Below are positions 1-11,487 of a DNA stretch of 64,000 bases, one piece after another. Source of the DNA: Liolophura sinensis (lineage: Eukaryota > Mollusca > Polyplacophora > Chitonida > Chitonidae); assembly GCF_032854445.1 (NCBI RefSeq), contig NC_088306.1:29237764-29301763 (forward strand), given 5' to 3'. A model generated the notes under the pieces. That model searched no databases. It had not been told where the DNA came from and was given only the letters and a program-made list of their open reading frames with translations. Within the stretch, counting starts at the first letter, position 1. The number at the start of each line of letters is the position of its first letter. Position numbers and translations under genes: made by a program.

Positions 1-31
1 TACTGTACATATGTGCACTTCTTCATTTCAG

Positions 32-149
32 TCTATCCCAGAGACAGTATTCGGTGAAGGATATGATGAAAACGGGTGATTTTTGGATATTATACTTGAC
101 TCTCCTGTTAAATGGACAAGGGACGATCCTCATATCCTCTATGTACAAG
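32..149 (+). CDS. MFS gene 1, exon a (helix 7)
   Basis: The acceptor TTCATTTCAG ends at 31 and the donor AAG|GTACGT starts at 150. The first base completes a codon from an exon outside the window. The rest is open and encodes a basic loop (VKDMMKTGD) followed by a hydrophobic helix ending SSMYK. The exon ends in phase 0. Confidence 0.85.
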
Positions 150-3100
150 GTACGTGCTGATCACACAATTCGAGAGCGGCCGTACATCCGGGCACTTCAC
201 TCAACTGCGGCTGTGGCAAACAGACGACGGCTCAGATAATATTCTGAGAAACGTATTACTCATATTAACCGGATATTATAGTGCTCTCAAAAAATAGTTT
301 GTTAAATTTAAGAGAAAGTTTGATGTTTGAGTGATGCTAGAATGTATTCTGTTAATGCAGCAGGTTAGTCTGTTAAATGTAGCACACCCAGTATAGATTA
401 TCTTAGACTAACGGGATATTTTGGTGAACTCGACACCGTATGTTATAATACAACCTAATGCATTCTAGCGTCACCCAGACAACAGATTTTCTGTTAAAAT
501 TAATTGATTATTTTTAGTGTTTCGTTGTATTAAAAAACAAGACATTTTTTTATAGCATGTGTAAATTGTGAACCTACACAAAGCGAGGTTTTGCATTTAC
601 TTGCATGTTATTTAGACCATATTTTCATCTCCGTGTCCGTGCCAGAATAGAATATAGACGTGATCAAGTAAAACACTAAACGCCCGGTTTTCAGCCGTCT
701 CTAATTATGTAAGCGGTTACCGGTTAAGCCTACAATTTTGGTAATATGGGACTAGGGTGACGGAAGATTTGGCCACATTCCGCACTTAACTTTCCATACA
801 CTTACATGTTAACATTTGGCCTCACAGCACTGTCCCCAAATGTGCGAAGGCTGTGGGCCTTGTAATCTTCGTTCCCTGATACAACTTCAGTCAAATTACT
901 GATAAGGGTTGCGCGATCAAACTTTGCAGAAATCTGACTGCTGATATGGATCAAAGTCATCCACTCAGAGGCCAGTTGACCCCCTAGACATATGTTCACT
1001 ACTTTTACCAAGTGTATATCCGCCTCCATTTCCACGGTAGCCCCCATTGAATGCTTGAATCCCCTACAAACACAACACCACCCAAGAAGCAGACCCCTAA
1101 AAGAACATAAGAACATATATAAAAAAAAATCGCTGGGGATTACAATCGTTAATTCCATTAATTGCAGTGTATAGTCATTCGCTGTTATATCCATCCATGA
1201 CAGTTGTCGCCCGATAAATTACCTTCCATGTCACAGGAGAGCGACTATGGCAAAATTAGTCGAGAGAGAAAGGAGACAAAATTTCGGTCAAAGGGGGTTA
1301 GTAAGTTTTCAACTGTGCAACACCCCCCCACTCAAACAGAATCACTAATTATTTATCAGACTCACTGATTATTTACCAGAATCACTGATTAATTTACCAG
1401 AATTACTGATTATTTGACAGATTCACTGATTATTTACCAGATTCACTGCTTATTTACCAGATTCACTGCTTATTTACCAGAATCACTGCTTATTTACCAG
1501 AATCACTGATTATTTGCCAGAATCACTGATTATTTACCAGATTCACTGATTATTTACCAGATTCACTGATTATTTACCAGATTACTGATTATTTGACAGA
1601 TTCACTGATTATTTACCAGAATCACTGATTATTTGACAGAATCACTGATTATTTACCAGAATCACTGCTTATTTACCAGAATCACTGCTTATTTACCAGA
1701 ATCACTGATTATTTGCCAGAATCACTGATTATTTACCAGATTCACTGATTATTTACCAGATTCACTGATTATTTACCAGAATTACTGATTATTTGACAGA
1801 TTCACTGATTATTTACCAGAATCACTGATTATTTGACAGAATCACTGATTATTTACCAGAATCACTGCTTATTTACCAGAATCACTGATTATTTACCAGA
1901 ATCACTGATTATTTGCCAGAATCACTGGTTATTTGCCAGATTCACTGATTATTTGCCAGAATCACTGATTATTTACCAGATTCACTGATTATTTACCAGA
2001 ATCACTGATTATTTGACAGATTCACTGATTATTTACCAGAATCACTGATTATTTGCCAGAATCACTGATTATTTACCAGATTCACTGATTATTTACCAGA
2101 CTCACTGCTTATTTGACAGATTCACTGATTATTTGACAGAATCACTGATTATTTACCAGATTCACTGATTATTTACCAGAATCACTGATTATTTGCCAGA
2201 ATCACTGATTATTTACCAGATTCACTGATTATTTACCAGATTCACTGCTTATTTGACAGATTCACTGATTATTTGACAGAATCACTGATTATTTGACAGA
2301 ATCACTGATTATTTGCCAGAATCATTGATTTTTTGCCAGATTCACTGATTATTTGACAGATTCACTGATTATTTACCAGATTCACTGATTATTTACCAGA
2401 TTCACTGATTATTTGCCAGATTCACTGATTATTTACCAGATTCACTGATTATTTACCAGATTCACTGCTTATTTGACAGATTCACTGATTATTTACCAGA
2501 TTCACTGCTTATTTGACAGATTCACTGATTATTTGCCAGAATCATTGATTTTTTGCCAGATTCACTGATTATTTGACATTGATTACCAGTCACTGATTAC
2601 CAGGCCCAGTGGGTATGTGCTCTACTTATAGGTAGACAGACAGATGACTGTCTAGAACAGCAATACTGTACAACTCGAGCCTGTCCTATTGTTAGAAATG
2701 TCAAACATTGTATAGATAAAACATTTAACAGTAATCCAACCTTTGAAACTTTTGACACCAACGCTTCAAACCAACGTGGGTTATGTTGTGAAGTCTATCC
2801 TTTGGCAAAAGTACATGTACATGTACAAGCTGGATGTTTGAATGAATGAATGATGTTTTTATGGCTTTTAACGTCACATCGCCTGTCTGGTGGAAGGATA
2901 GACTGTTTAGACTGGAATCCAATGACGGTTTGAAAGAAATTTTCAAACCGCCAAAACGCACATTTCCGGAGGTTGGAGTTAGAAACATGGCGTGCGTTGG
3001 TTGGACTTTTCTATTCGAAAGTGTCAAGGGCTGAGTTATTGGCAGAAGAGAGTGTGAGTGTCGGGTTTGACAATTTTCAGAACAGGATGACTTAGGATTC

Positions 3101-6100
3101 AGTGTATACCAAACATTAGTACGGGTATGAGTTGTAAAGGTTAGTGAAATTTTCCTGGTGGGTTAAATATGATCGGTGATCTGGTCTCTAGGAGGTATTG
3201 GATGTCGGCTAGCTTGGACTACCCATTACTGGAGGTATTGGAAGTCGGCTAGCTTGGGCTACCCATTAATGGAGGTATTGGAGGTCGGCTACCTTGGGCT
3301 ACCCATTACTAGAGGTATTGGAAGTCGGCTAGCTTGGGCTACCCATTAATGGAGGTATAGGAGGTCGGCTAGCTTGGGCTACCGTTACTAGAGGTAATGG
3401 AGGTTGGCTAGCTTGGGCTACTCATTACTGGAGGTATTGGATGTCGGGAAGCTTTGGTTATCCATTACTGGAGGTATTGGAGGTCAGCTAGCTTGGGCTA
3501 CCCATTACTGGAGATATTGGATGTCGGCTAGCTTGGGCTACCCATTACTGGAGATATTGGAGGTCGGCTAGATTGGGCTACCGTTACTAGAGGTAATGGA
3601 GGTCGGCTAGTTTGGGCTACCCATTGCTGGACTAATATACACTTGGCAGCTAATTATAAATGGAACCTACTCATGTTTCTCGTCGATATGTCTGATGCAG
3701 GCTTTTGGCCAGACGTTTATCAGTGACGACCATTTCCTGGCGCTGATTGGTTCGTTCTCCGCGCTGTTCAACTCCTCCGGCCGACCTGTTTGGGGATTAA
3801 TGGCAGACATCTTCACGTACAAGGTACAAGTGTAGCAGATTAGAACACACTGAGAGTCCTTGAGAGTACATGGCGATACTGTCATGCGCACGGACAACAA
3901 GCCGGCATAGTACATGTATCTGGTGCACGCTTGAGTGTACTCCTTGATCGTGCTCGTACCTCTCACGAGTACTTCTTGTGGAATTTGTGCTGTAACAGTT
4001 CTGACTGTTTTATTAAGTAACCACAGCACTATAGTGTTCTGAAATGGGTCCGTTATTGAGTAAATTAATTTTGGATATTCTCGATTGCATATGCAGTATG
4101 ACGAAATTTTGCTCAGCCTTTAAGCACATAATTGTCACTCGCAAAGTTTCAGAGAAATGAGAAAATATTTAGATACTAAAGAATAGTATGATATCGGGGG
4201 AAATTCCTTTCTGACAGCATGGCACTTGAGGGGGAATTGCCTCATTCTCATTTCTGGTGTCAAACTATTCCTTTTTAACCGGGGAAAAACACCTATAACC
4301 CGAACAATAGTTCCCGGAGACTTGTTGTATCATGGTGTTCCAAAACGAGACAAATTCCACCCCTTGCGGGCCCCAGACATGACGTCATAATCATAATAAC
4401 ACTGAAAGTGTTTAGCTATGTTTGCAAAAGCTACTTTGGTATATACTGATGCACGAGAATCTACAGAGTGAAAGCTATCGAAGTGGTGGTTGAGGGGTGG
4501 GGGTAACTTAACTTTTAATACATGGATTTTTGCCTAAACATTCCAGAACGAAAGTAAAGGGGTACCGTTCGATAAATACGCCTTTTAATGAGATTATGTC
4601 TTGTGTCGTCGTTCAAAACGTTATATCTACCTTATTCATACTTTCTTTCTTCCATTCGTTGTTTCCAAAGATATTAACAAACTGCAGCATGCTTTGTATT
4701 TTTATCTTTTATGACTTATTTATCATTATTATATTTTTTTTTGGCCTGATGCCCTCGTGCAGGTCGCCATGATGTTCCTGTGTGCCTGCATGTGCCTTTT
4801 TCTCTTCACATTTGAGCTGACTCAGCTGGGTGGACAGGTCATGTTTTTTGTCTGGGTCTGTGCCTTCTACTTCTCGCTCTGCGGGAACTACTCTATGATG
4901 CCGGCCTGTGTATCCAGGACATTTGGCTCCAGCAGAGTCGGGATTAACTACAGCGTCGTCTTCACATCACAGGTAACAGTGATGGTGGTACATGACATCA
5001 CCGGTAACGGTGATGTAATGTACAGGTAACGTCACATCTGCCTGACTGATCGTCACATAAATAATATTATCACGTCACATCAGGAAAATCTTACGGAAAC
5101 TGCCGAAGATTTTTCATTTGAGGACATCGCTTATAGATGTTAAATAGCGTTAACCATCGTCAATCATTATTCACCGTGTTGTTAATTCTGTTCCATAGGC
5201 TATTTTACATATCATGTTGATGTTCTAGATGGTTCCTCTTGAGACTGAAGTAGCATCTTAACGGAAATACTCCTGACCACGCCGTTAAATAGCCCTGATA
5301 TCCACTGGACATGTTCCCAGCTTCGCTTCCACATTAACCGCTCTGAACCGTTATATTCAATAATCTGGAACTTGGTCCTGTCGTCTGCGCTGTCTTCAGA
5401 GTCCCAATGCTGTACGCCACAAAAACAAGTGTAAAGTGACCGTAAAGTAATTCTGTATTCATATCACCTCATTATGCGGGAATAATTCAGACCATAACAT
5501 ATCAAATACCTCAAATGTAGCCGGCGCACCCACTCGGGCAGCATCAGAACATCTCAAGCCGCTATTTTCAAATCACATGACTAGGTTGCTAGAATGGAGT
5601 CGGCTCCTCTTTCCCAAAATTAAGATCGTCTTTTTTCCCGATATAACTGATTATAGTCCACTTCTGTTCTTAATTAACACACAAATTAAAGTTAAGACTC
5701 CCAAACAATTTTGGGAGTCACCCTTTATATGGTGTACATCTCATTGGTTTTAATCAAATCATTCCACGAGTTTTCTTTTTCCGGATGATGCCGAATGCGG
5801 CCGAATGAAATTGAAAATGGCGGTTAGCGAGTTTGGCTTGCTGCCAATGTTTCAAATACATTTGTGTTCATTGCGACGTTATGATCCTTATTCACGAATA
5901 ACTAGGTGATATGAAGTAAGAATCACTGAAGGATTACAGAAACATGCTTTTGTTGCGTATAGCTTCCACATGCCGAGGATGGCATACGGTACGCGGAAAG
6001 ACCGAGTTCCAGACTAGCAAACGGAAGAGTGCAGATCTTGGGTGAGTTTCATGAAGCATACTTAGTGTTAAATAGCCCCCAGTTCAGTGTACTTATGTCT

Positions 6101-7154
6101 CTACAGCATACGTTGTCCTGGTAGATAAGGGCAAACTTAGTTAAGTGAGCCTCATGAAATCTGCTCCTGTATTACTGACAGATAAGCTGGGAAGCCAACC
6201 CACATGTACGGGCACCTAATGCGTGTCTGTTCCCCTCTTTCAGATCATCACTAGTGTGGTCAGCGCTGTTTTGGCGTCACAACTTAAAGACGCTATCGGA
6301 TGGTTTGGCCTTTTTCAAGTTACAGGCGGATTGATATTTTTGAGTAAGATGTGTTTACTTTCGCTTACTTGTTTTTTATTACATAGTTTCACAGTTCCCT
6401 TAGATGGATAAGAATTTTACATTAATGTTAAGAGAGATATATTAGTTTAATCTGCCAACGTTGTCAAATAACGGAGTTAAACGCTATTTACCACAAACAC
6501 CGAACATTAATCGTATACCTTTATTGGCAGAATAGTGGCGTTGGGATATCGGAGTTATCAGTGATCTGGAACTGGTAACACCAACTGATTTTTAAGTCAA
6601 CTCAAAATTTAAAATTTCAATAAAATAATCAGTTGAATGTTTCTAGAGGTTTGCGCATTTATATTTTAGTTTTAACATAACAGCTTTCATATTCCAAACT
6701 CTTGGGTTCCAACAAAAATGTTTCAAAGCAAATTTCCATTGTTGTATGGAACTGGCCCTTGATGTATTAGGTATTTGCCGGTTTATCAAACAGGTGTGAC
6801 TGATAGCCTTAAACATCTCTTTCCAATACCTGTATTTGTGTATTAACTTCCATTTCGTGCTTTTTACTGCGCGTTTTGAATGACCCAATTGTGTTGGGCT
6901 TTGCAAAGCCGTCGAGGCGTTGCGCCAGGCACGGTGACGTGGCATCTGTTCAGTACACGTCACGTGCACATGTTGCCACTGCATCGCAAAACAGGCCCTG
7001 GAAATATAATACACTTAAACTGTTGTGTGCGCCAATACCTGGACTTCTAAAGCCATTGCAAAATGATGACATTGGGTTTTCTTCATTACCTGTTACAGGC
7101 TTACTGCTGACGTCCGTGTTTAATGGAAGGAACCCTGACGGAACACCCGTATAG
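32..7154 (+). CDS. MFS transporter, C-terminal half (oxalate:formate antiporter / monocarboxylate transporter-like), 5' part off window
   Basis: Five exons (32-149, 3701-3823, 4763-4972, 6244-6343, 7099-7154) join in one frame with GT-AG introns and matching phases (0,0,0,1) to give about 201 residues ending in TAG at 7152-7154. The product reads as the second half of a 12-helix MFS carrier: helix 7 (FWILYLTLLLNGQG), helix 8 with a GRPVWGLMAD loop matching the MFS motif between paired helices, helices 9-10 (FLFTFELTQL; GGQVMFFVWVCAFYFSL), and helices 11-12 (VVSAVLASQLKD; WFGLFQVTGGLIFL), then a short polar tail. The GR..WG..AD motif after a DDHFL segment is typical of oxalate:formate-antiporter and monocarboxylate-type carriers, which move small organic anions across membranes. 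The true substrate cannot be read from sequence. The N-terminal half must lie left of the window. The intron between the first two exons here holds two minisatellites. Confidence 0.85.
321..485. mobile_element. MITE-like element with short terminal inverted repeats
   Basis: GTTTGAGTGATGCTAGAATG at 325-344 and CATTCTAGCGTCACCCAGAC at 461-480 are inverted copies matching at 17 of 20 bases, with a non-coding interior of about 115 bp. A third copy of the same terminus (CATTCTAGCATCACTCAGAC, 44984-45003) occurs 44 kb away, and both right-hand copies continue with AACAG. No clear target-site duplication was seen. It lies in an intron of MFS gene 1. Confidence 0.45.
490..1330. other. Intronic sequence without recognised feature
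   Basis: AT-rich intron DNA of MFS gene 1. The open frames on either strand here are short and show no family resemblance or splice logic. Confidence 0.5.
1341..2603. repeat. 20-bp minisatellite, about 63 copies
   Basis: The consensus is ATTCACTGATTATTTACCAG, with a few variable positions (AATC/TTC, ACC/GCC/GAC, GATT/GCTT). The phase stays locked to 20 bp for over 1 kb. Rare variants such as ATTACTGATTATTTGACAG recur at about 1402, 1582 and 1781 in similar neighbourhoods, indicating higher-order units of 9-10 monomers. It lies in the 150-3700 intron of MFS gene 1. Confidence 0.97.
2604..3190. other. Intron spacer between two minisatellites
   Basis: No exon is supported. Short overlapping open frames on both strands (about 2725-3034) lack matches and good splice contexts. 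There are partial inverted similarities (for example around AAGGATAGACT), which may mark an old repeat. Confidence 0.4.
3191..3630. repeat. 40-bp minisatellite, 11 copies
   Basis: The unit begins GGAGGTATTGGAAGTCGGCT and ends near ACCCATTACT. Copies repeat every 40 bp with a few substitutions and small deletions. The array lies 70 bp before the exon at 3701, in the same intron as the 20-bp array. Confidence 0.95.
3701..3823 (+). CDS. MFS gene 1, exon b (helix 8 and signature loop)
   Basis: The acceptor TCTGATGCAG ends at 3700 and the donor AAG|GTACAA follows 3823. The exon is 123 bp (41 codons, phase 0 at both ends). It encodes AFGQTFISDDHFLALIGSF and the GRPVWGLMAD loop, the most diagnostic segment for this carrier family in the gene. 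Confidence 0.88.
4763..4972 (+). CDS. MFS gene 1, exon c (helices 9-10)
   Basis: The acceptor CCCTCGTGCAG ends at 4762 and the donor CAG|GTAACA follows 4972. The exon is 210 bp (70 codons, phase 0). Two hydrophobic helices are followed by the conserved-looking stretch ACVSRTFGSSRVGINYSVVF, which in this family leads into helix 11. Confidence 0.88.
5421..5940 (+). repeat. Dispersed repeat of about 520 bp, copy A
   Basis: It aligns along its length with 37651-38176 in the same orientation. Shared words include ACTCCCAAACAATTT, GACCATAACAT, GTTTGGCTTGCTG and ATATGAAGTAAG. It carries CCGCTATTTTCAAATCACATGAC, where copy B has a GCCGCCATTTT motif and CACGTGAC. No coding capacity is evident. It lies in the intron of MFS gene 1 between 4973 and 6243. 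Confidence 0.75.
6244..6343 (+). CDS. MFS gene 1, exon d (helices 11-12)
   Basis: The acceptor CCCCTCTTTCAG ends at 6243 and the donor A|GTAAGA follows 6343. The exon is 100 bp and leaves one base (phase 1). It encodes VVSAVLASQLKDAIGWFGLF and VTGGLIFL. Reading through the donor would give a different hydrophobic tail stopping at 6411, but the spliced continuation fits the family better. Confidence 0.85.
7099..7154 (+). CDS. MFS gene 1, terminal exon
   Basis: The acceptor ACCTGTTACAG ends at 7098. The two bases GC complete an AGC serine with the A left by the previous exon, giving LLLTSVFNGRNPDGTPV and then TAG. The phase match and the immediate stop after a polar tail make this a convincing C-terminus. 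Confidence 0.82.
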
Positions 7155-8535
7155 TTGATAGAAGCAGTACAGCACAGCTATTAACCACTGGTTGTGCATG
7201 CGCCTGTACGTGAGCTTACCGTGCAAACTTTGCACTGCTCAAGTTACCGTGCACCTCCGTTTTCTCCATCGGAGCTATTACAAAAGCCAGAACGGCCAGT
7301 AGAAGTCATGTATTATGAACGTTCTATACCGCGTGCAGTTTCTTTTGTCAAAGATTTAGCGCGTGCCTCCAATATAAAAGACTACAGCCCCTCTTGCCTC
7401 AATTGCCTCTTTGTGAAACCTTTTTCAGACGCACATGTTATAACATATATAATCAAAAAACGTTTCCTAACATTTCTGACAGGTCACATGGTGCAGGAGG
7501 ATTTTTTCTATCTATAGCGGTAACTGAATCCGAACTCGAATCTTCTCCTATTATACAAGCACATCAGGCCTCGGGATCACAAAGCGATCTTGGACTTAGA
7601 GTCAAAATTTCAAATCACTCCAAAATTGTCATTTTTTACGTAACAAGGTCAAAAAATTGCCTGAGAACGTAAATTCAGGGTAAGTTATTGTGAAACACAT
7701 TTCAGCTAAAATCAGGGAAAGGAACATACTAAGTTTAATGATCGAAATTTTGACTTCAGCCTAAGATTGCTTCGTGATTCTCGTGCCAGGTGAGACTTCT
7801 CGGCAATTCGTAGGATTTTCAGCCTGATTATCCAGTCTATATATGCTAAAGTTTTGTACGACAAACTCCAGCCTTAGACCATTTTTAATTTGGGAGGGGG
7901 GGGGGGGGCAATAAGAGATTGTATAAGTGAATTCTAAAGAGCCTGACCTAATCTCTCAGTTGTCTCGCACATAGTTATATAATTGAATAAGAATACGCGT
8001 CCTTCGACATGGTGTTAACAGATTCGTCACTTCTCAGTATTCGTGAAGATTTTAGTGACAATACGTGGTCGATGAAGCATTCATTTATTCAATCTAACGT
8101 TTGTTGAAAACCTCTCGTTCTAAAGTCCACTCCGCATCTTATATGTGTATATATCTTAAGTATAACCATCTAAGTTATGGTCCTCAATAAACCGATGGTT
8201 ATGCTATTGCAATCAAGATGGTAGTCATCACTTAATTCAGTGACTATGACATGGCTCAAGGTGCCTGTCAGTTTCCATTAGATTTTAGAATGTGGCATCT
8301 ACAAGTACTGTGGCTCTATATATCTGTCACATGTGAAAAATGTTCATCAGGGACCTGCAGCGACTTTCTTTACACCATACTCCTTGGAGCGCGTGCGCCG
8401 CTCTCTACGATGACTTTACATCACTACCACCACTGGCAAACTTTGTACACAAATTTCGAACAGCGCTAAGGTTACTGAGGCCACAGTGATGAGGCAGGAA
8501 GTAGTGTCAGGAAATAGAAAAACTCTGATTTATTT
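7155..8535. other. Intergenic DNA downstream of MFS gene 1
   Basis: No gene is supported. It probably holds the 3' untranslated region of MFS gene 1 at its left end. A run of 13 G lies at 7896-7908. Open frames here are short and unrecognised. Confidence 0.4.
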
Positions 8536-8544
8536 TATTTTTAT

Positions 8545-8665
8545 TTTTTCGATTGGTGTTTTATGCCGTACTTAAGAATATTTCACTTATACGACGGTGG
8601 CCAGCAGTATGGAAATTCACGACCATCCGCAGGTTGCTGCCAGATCTTCCCACGTACGACCTAAA
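8545..8665 (-). mobile_element. tRNA-derived SINE, 3' part
   Basis: On the minus strand this is the tail of the family seen complete at 19209-19470. The diagnostic words are GATTGGTGTTTTATGCCGTA, ATATTTCACTTATACGACGG and GACCATCCGCAGGTTGCTGC. The head with the promoter boxes is missing. Confidence 0.8.
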
Positions 8666-9935
8666 ACCTGTCTCAGCGTTTGTTTATATTTATACCTGAT
8701 TCACACGCACTCTCTTTATCTAATGTATGCACAACAAAGATTCGTTTTAACAGATATGTGGCACAATTTTGGTGGAGAATTCTTACTTAGCTTACATGCT
8801 CATGTATGAGTCGCGGGGACTCCAGAAGTCAAGCTTGTCTGGTGGTGGCAGTCAGGTAACGAGAGCGTATGAAGCCGCACATGCGCTGTAAGAATCATGA
8901 CAGTCCGCTTGCTTTCTCTCATAAAACTGACTACCATTGTAATAGGGAAATATTGTTTAGTATGGCCTCTAACAACAACTAAATAAATCAACAACATTGA
9001 CTCCATTTTATCGGAGTAACACGATTGAGTTCCTTGTACCATTGTACTGCAGAATATTTGCTTTATACGATCTCTAAGGCAGTACCAAGGGAAAGAGCCG
9101 GTATAAATCATAATTTCATATGAAAAAAATCTTCTGGTCCGGACCAAATTTACAACAAAAAAACCTGGGTCCCACCTACATATTATGTACTAAACGTGAG
9201 GTAGCTGGCATGTGTTAGAGTTACGTCAGTTGATGACATCATCTTTCAACAGTCACCATGTGAGAAGTACTCGGCAATTTTAAAAAAAACGAACAGCCCG
9301 GTTTTTGCAACATCCAAGTGGTGCTCTTACAAGATAACTGTAATTATAGGCTCTATCAGCTACACTACTCATTGATATGGAGCCTCAATAGAAGCCTAAA
9401 GGGTTTATGAAAAAAGGTAAACGGAGCGCTGAATCCAGGCTTTCATAGGGACCATTCAATATCCTTCATTCTGGGTAAGTTTGGTATCCTGCAGCTAATT
9501 AGTGCAAACTGACAACACTAACATTTTATTGCAAAAAAGCATAATTTGTCCTGTATTTTATGTACTAAATTTTGTACTTTACAATTACGATGCCCTAAGT
9601 TGCTTTACATACCCAAATAGAAGAAACCCTTCCTACGGAGATGCTAAAACACACGGTGGCAGTACATTCTAAAACTGGAAATACTTCGGTTAATCGGTGA
9701 CAATTTTCACCACCTTAGAAATGCCCTCATAGGACTATTTCGATATTCAAGTTTGAAAATTTCCAAGGGCGTAAAATGCTTTGAAACATTGGATTTTGCG
9801 TTGGTCTGTTGGGGCCCAATAGGTAGGAAGGGACCCAATGACCCTCCTGGTAAGGAGGATTGACATAGGAAAAAAAATAATAAAACGCCTTCTCAACTTT
9901 CTACATTCTGTTATATTACAACTGCAGTTTCAAAT
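8666..9935. other. Intergenic DNA, nothing recognised
   Basis: The longest open frame (about 115 codons on the minus strand near 8800-9147) has no recognisable motif. I see no splice-linked exons. Confidence 0.4.
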
Positions 9936-9990
9936 TTCATGTTATTTTCAAGGAATATTTCAATTTCATATTCCTTGAAAATAACATGAA
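9936..9990. repeat. Perfect 23-bp inverted repeat (hairpin)
   Basis: The left arm 9936-9958 (TTCATGTTATTTTC...) and right arm 9968-9990 are exact reverse complements, separated by the nine bases TTCAATTTC. The right arm ends three bases before the reverse-transcriptase-like frame starting at 9993, so the hairpin sits at the 5' breakpoint of the retroelement fragment. Confidence 0.92.
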
Positions 9991-9992
9991 GC

Positions 9993-10415
9993 CCCATTAT
10001 AGCGGGACCAGTCTGTTCTATTCATCGCCTAAGTCAGCTCGTTGATACCCTGTTAAAACCATATGTTCACTATGTCCCATCATATATTCGGGATTATCTG
10101 GATTTCCTAACCTTCATCCCTAATTCCATAAATGATGATGAAATATATTGTACCTTAGACGCAATCAATCTTTACAGCAATATCTCTCGTGAACTTGGGA
10201 TTACAGCTATTGAATATTGGCTCTATAAACATCCAGACCATTTCAACGACCGTTTTTCTAAGGAATTTGTACTGCCCGGTATACGACTCATTTTAGAAAA
10301 TAACACATTTGAATATGGAAATAAAAATTATCGCCAAATTTTAGGCACAGCGATGGGTAATTTGATGTTCATCTCATTAGAACTTACATCTGTTCATCAT
10401 AGTGATGAGTGTTGA
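9993..10415 (+). pseudogene. Penelope-like element reverse transcriptase fragment
   Basis: One open frame of 140 codons plus a TGA reads as the middle of a Penelope-like reverse transcriptase: PIIAGPVCSIHRLSQLVDTL, then DYLDFLTFIPN, then the catalytic-palm-like TLDAINLYSNISRELGITAI (family form: DV.SLYTNIP), and the downstream QILGTAMGN block. The upstream frame is closed by a TGA at 9987. After GTAMGN the similarity is lost, and the second catalytic aspartate motif is absent. This is therefore a truncated, inactive piece of about one quarter of the usual protein. The domain order and the IVSG-like start of RT motif 1 favour Penelope over LINE or LTR elements. Confidence 0.8.
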
Positions 10416-11230
10416 GACATCTTGAGCGGAACTGACGATTAACCATTTCTGATAAGGCTTTCGTTTCTATAAACATAGAATTTTCAAGAATCCCATGCTT
10501 ATGTTGTTCTTGGGACGTTGCTCAATGTATTGTACTGAACATGGATGTTTGTCCGTCTGGCCGTTTGTGCATGTGCTTTGGTTTCTCTGCAGCTATACAC
10601 GCTTCTTTTGGGGAGGAGAACAGCCTTATGCTTCAACTCTTGTCATATTCCTTGAAATGAGGGGCCAGATATTTTCGGGTTTTGAGGAAATTTGTTACAG
10701 ATCCACGCTGTGGCTCCCTGGGTCCTATTAAAGATGCAAATGGCTCAGTGTGTAAATCTTGCATTATACTAGTATTTTATACTTTTTGGAATATTTTCTT
10801 ATTTGTTTTAAAATCATTTTAGATAGGTCTTTTACTGAAACCTTATTAGCCTTAGCATGTATGTCATCAGACAGACTTGCAATTTTGTTCAATTTTGATT
10901 CTACAGTACCATTCCTTTTCGACTGGTTTCAACAAGTGATATACCAGACCCTCGTGTCGAACTGACGGGAGGAAATCTACATGTACATGCTATATTAAAC
11001 TTTGTATACGGTACATCATAATTGATGGAAGTGGCCTCATTTTAGCAGGGCATGTAAATGTACAAATCCAAGGTCATTATTTTTACGGATGAGTTTTATA
11101 TGCAAGCGAAGAACATTGCTTCATCCCTGGGGTTGCAACCTGATGCTACTCAAGCAGTTACTCTCCAGCTTTACTGTTGAAATGAGCTCATGATATGTAA
11201 TGGTGTAGGTATCAGATAATTTCAGTGAGG
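10416..11230. other. Intergenic DNA, nothing recognised
   Basis: No retroelement similarity continues beyond 10415. Two short + frames (10495-10731 and 10759-10965) are hydrophobic but match nothing I know. Confidence 0.35.
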
Positions 11231-11231
11231 A

Positions 11232-11455
11232 GGGGGGGGGGGGGGGGCGCTCGTGGCCAAGTGGTTTAAGTGCAAATCTGTCATGTACCTAAACATACAA
11301 GACAGGTTTTCAATACAGTTTTCATGGAAGAAATTTTCAAGATTGCTCTCGAAGCCTTGCTGGCAATTGGCAGGCAATTAGCGGTGGGTTCCCTCCGCCC
11401 TGAAAATTGACCCCTAGGCTAAAAATGAAAAATTAGTGAATATGGTGTGAAACAG
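11232..11455 (+). mobile_element. Possible SINE with tRNA-like head
   Basis: After a run of 16 G (11232-11247) comes CGCTCGTGGCCAAGTGGTTT, which has the layout of an RNA polymerase III A box in tRNA-Ser/Leu-like SINE heads. The following AT-rich 200 bp lacks a clear B box, so the call is tentative. Confidence 0.35.
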
Positions 11456-11487
11456 TGCGTAAATTTATAAAGGCGGTATAGATCATG

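Noticed and set aside
802-1194. 130-codon minus-strand open frame
   Set aside because: It lies inside an intron of MFS gene 1, has no recognised motif and shares no splice logic with neighbours.
6344-6411. Read-through C-terminus of MFS gene 1 past 6343
   Set aside because: The A|GTAAGA donor is good, and the spliced tail at 7099 fits MFS C-termini better than the read-through peptide.
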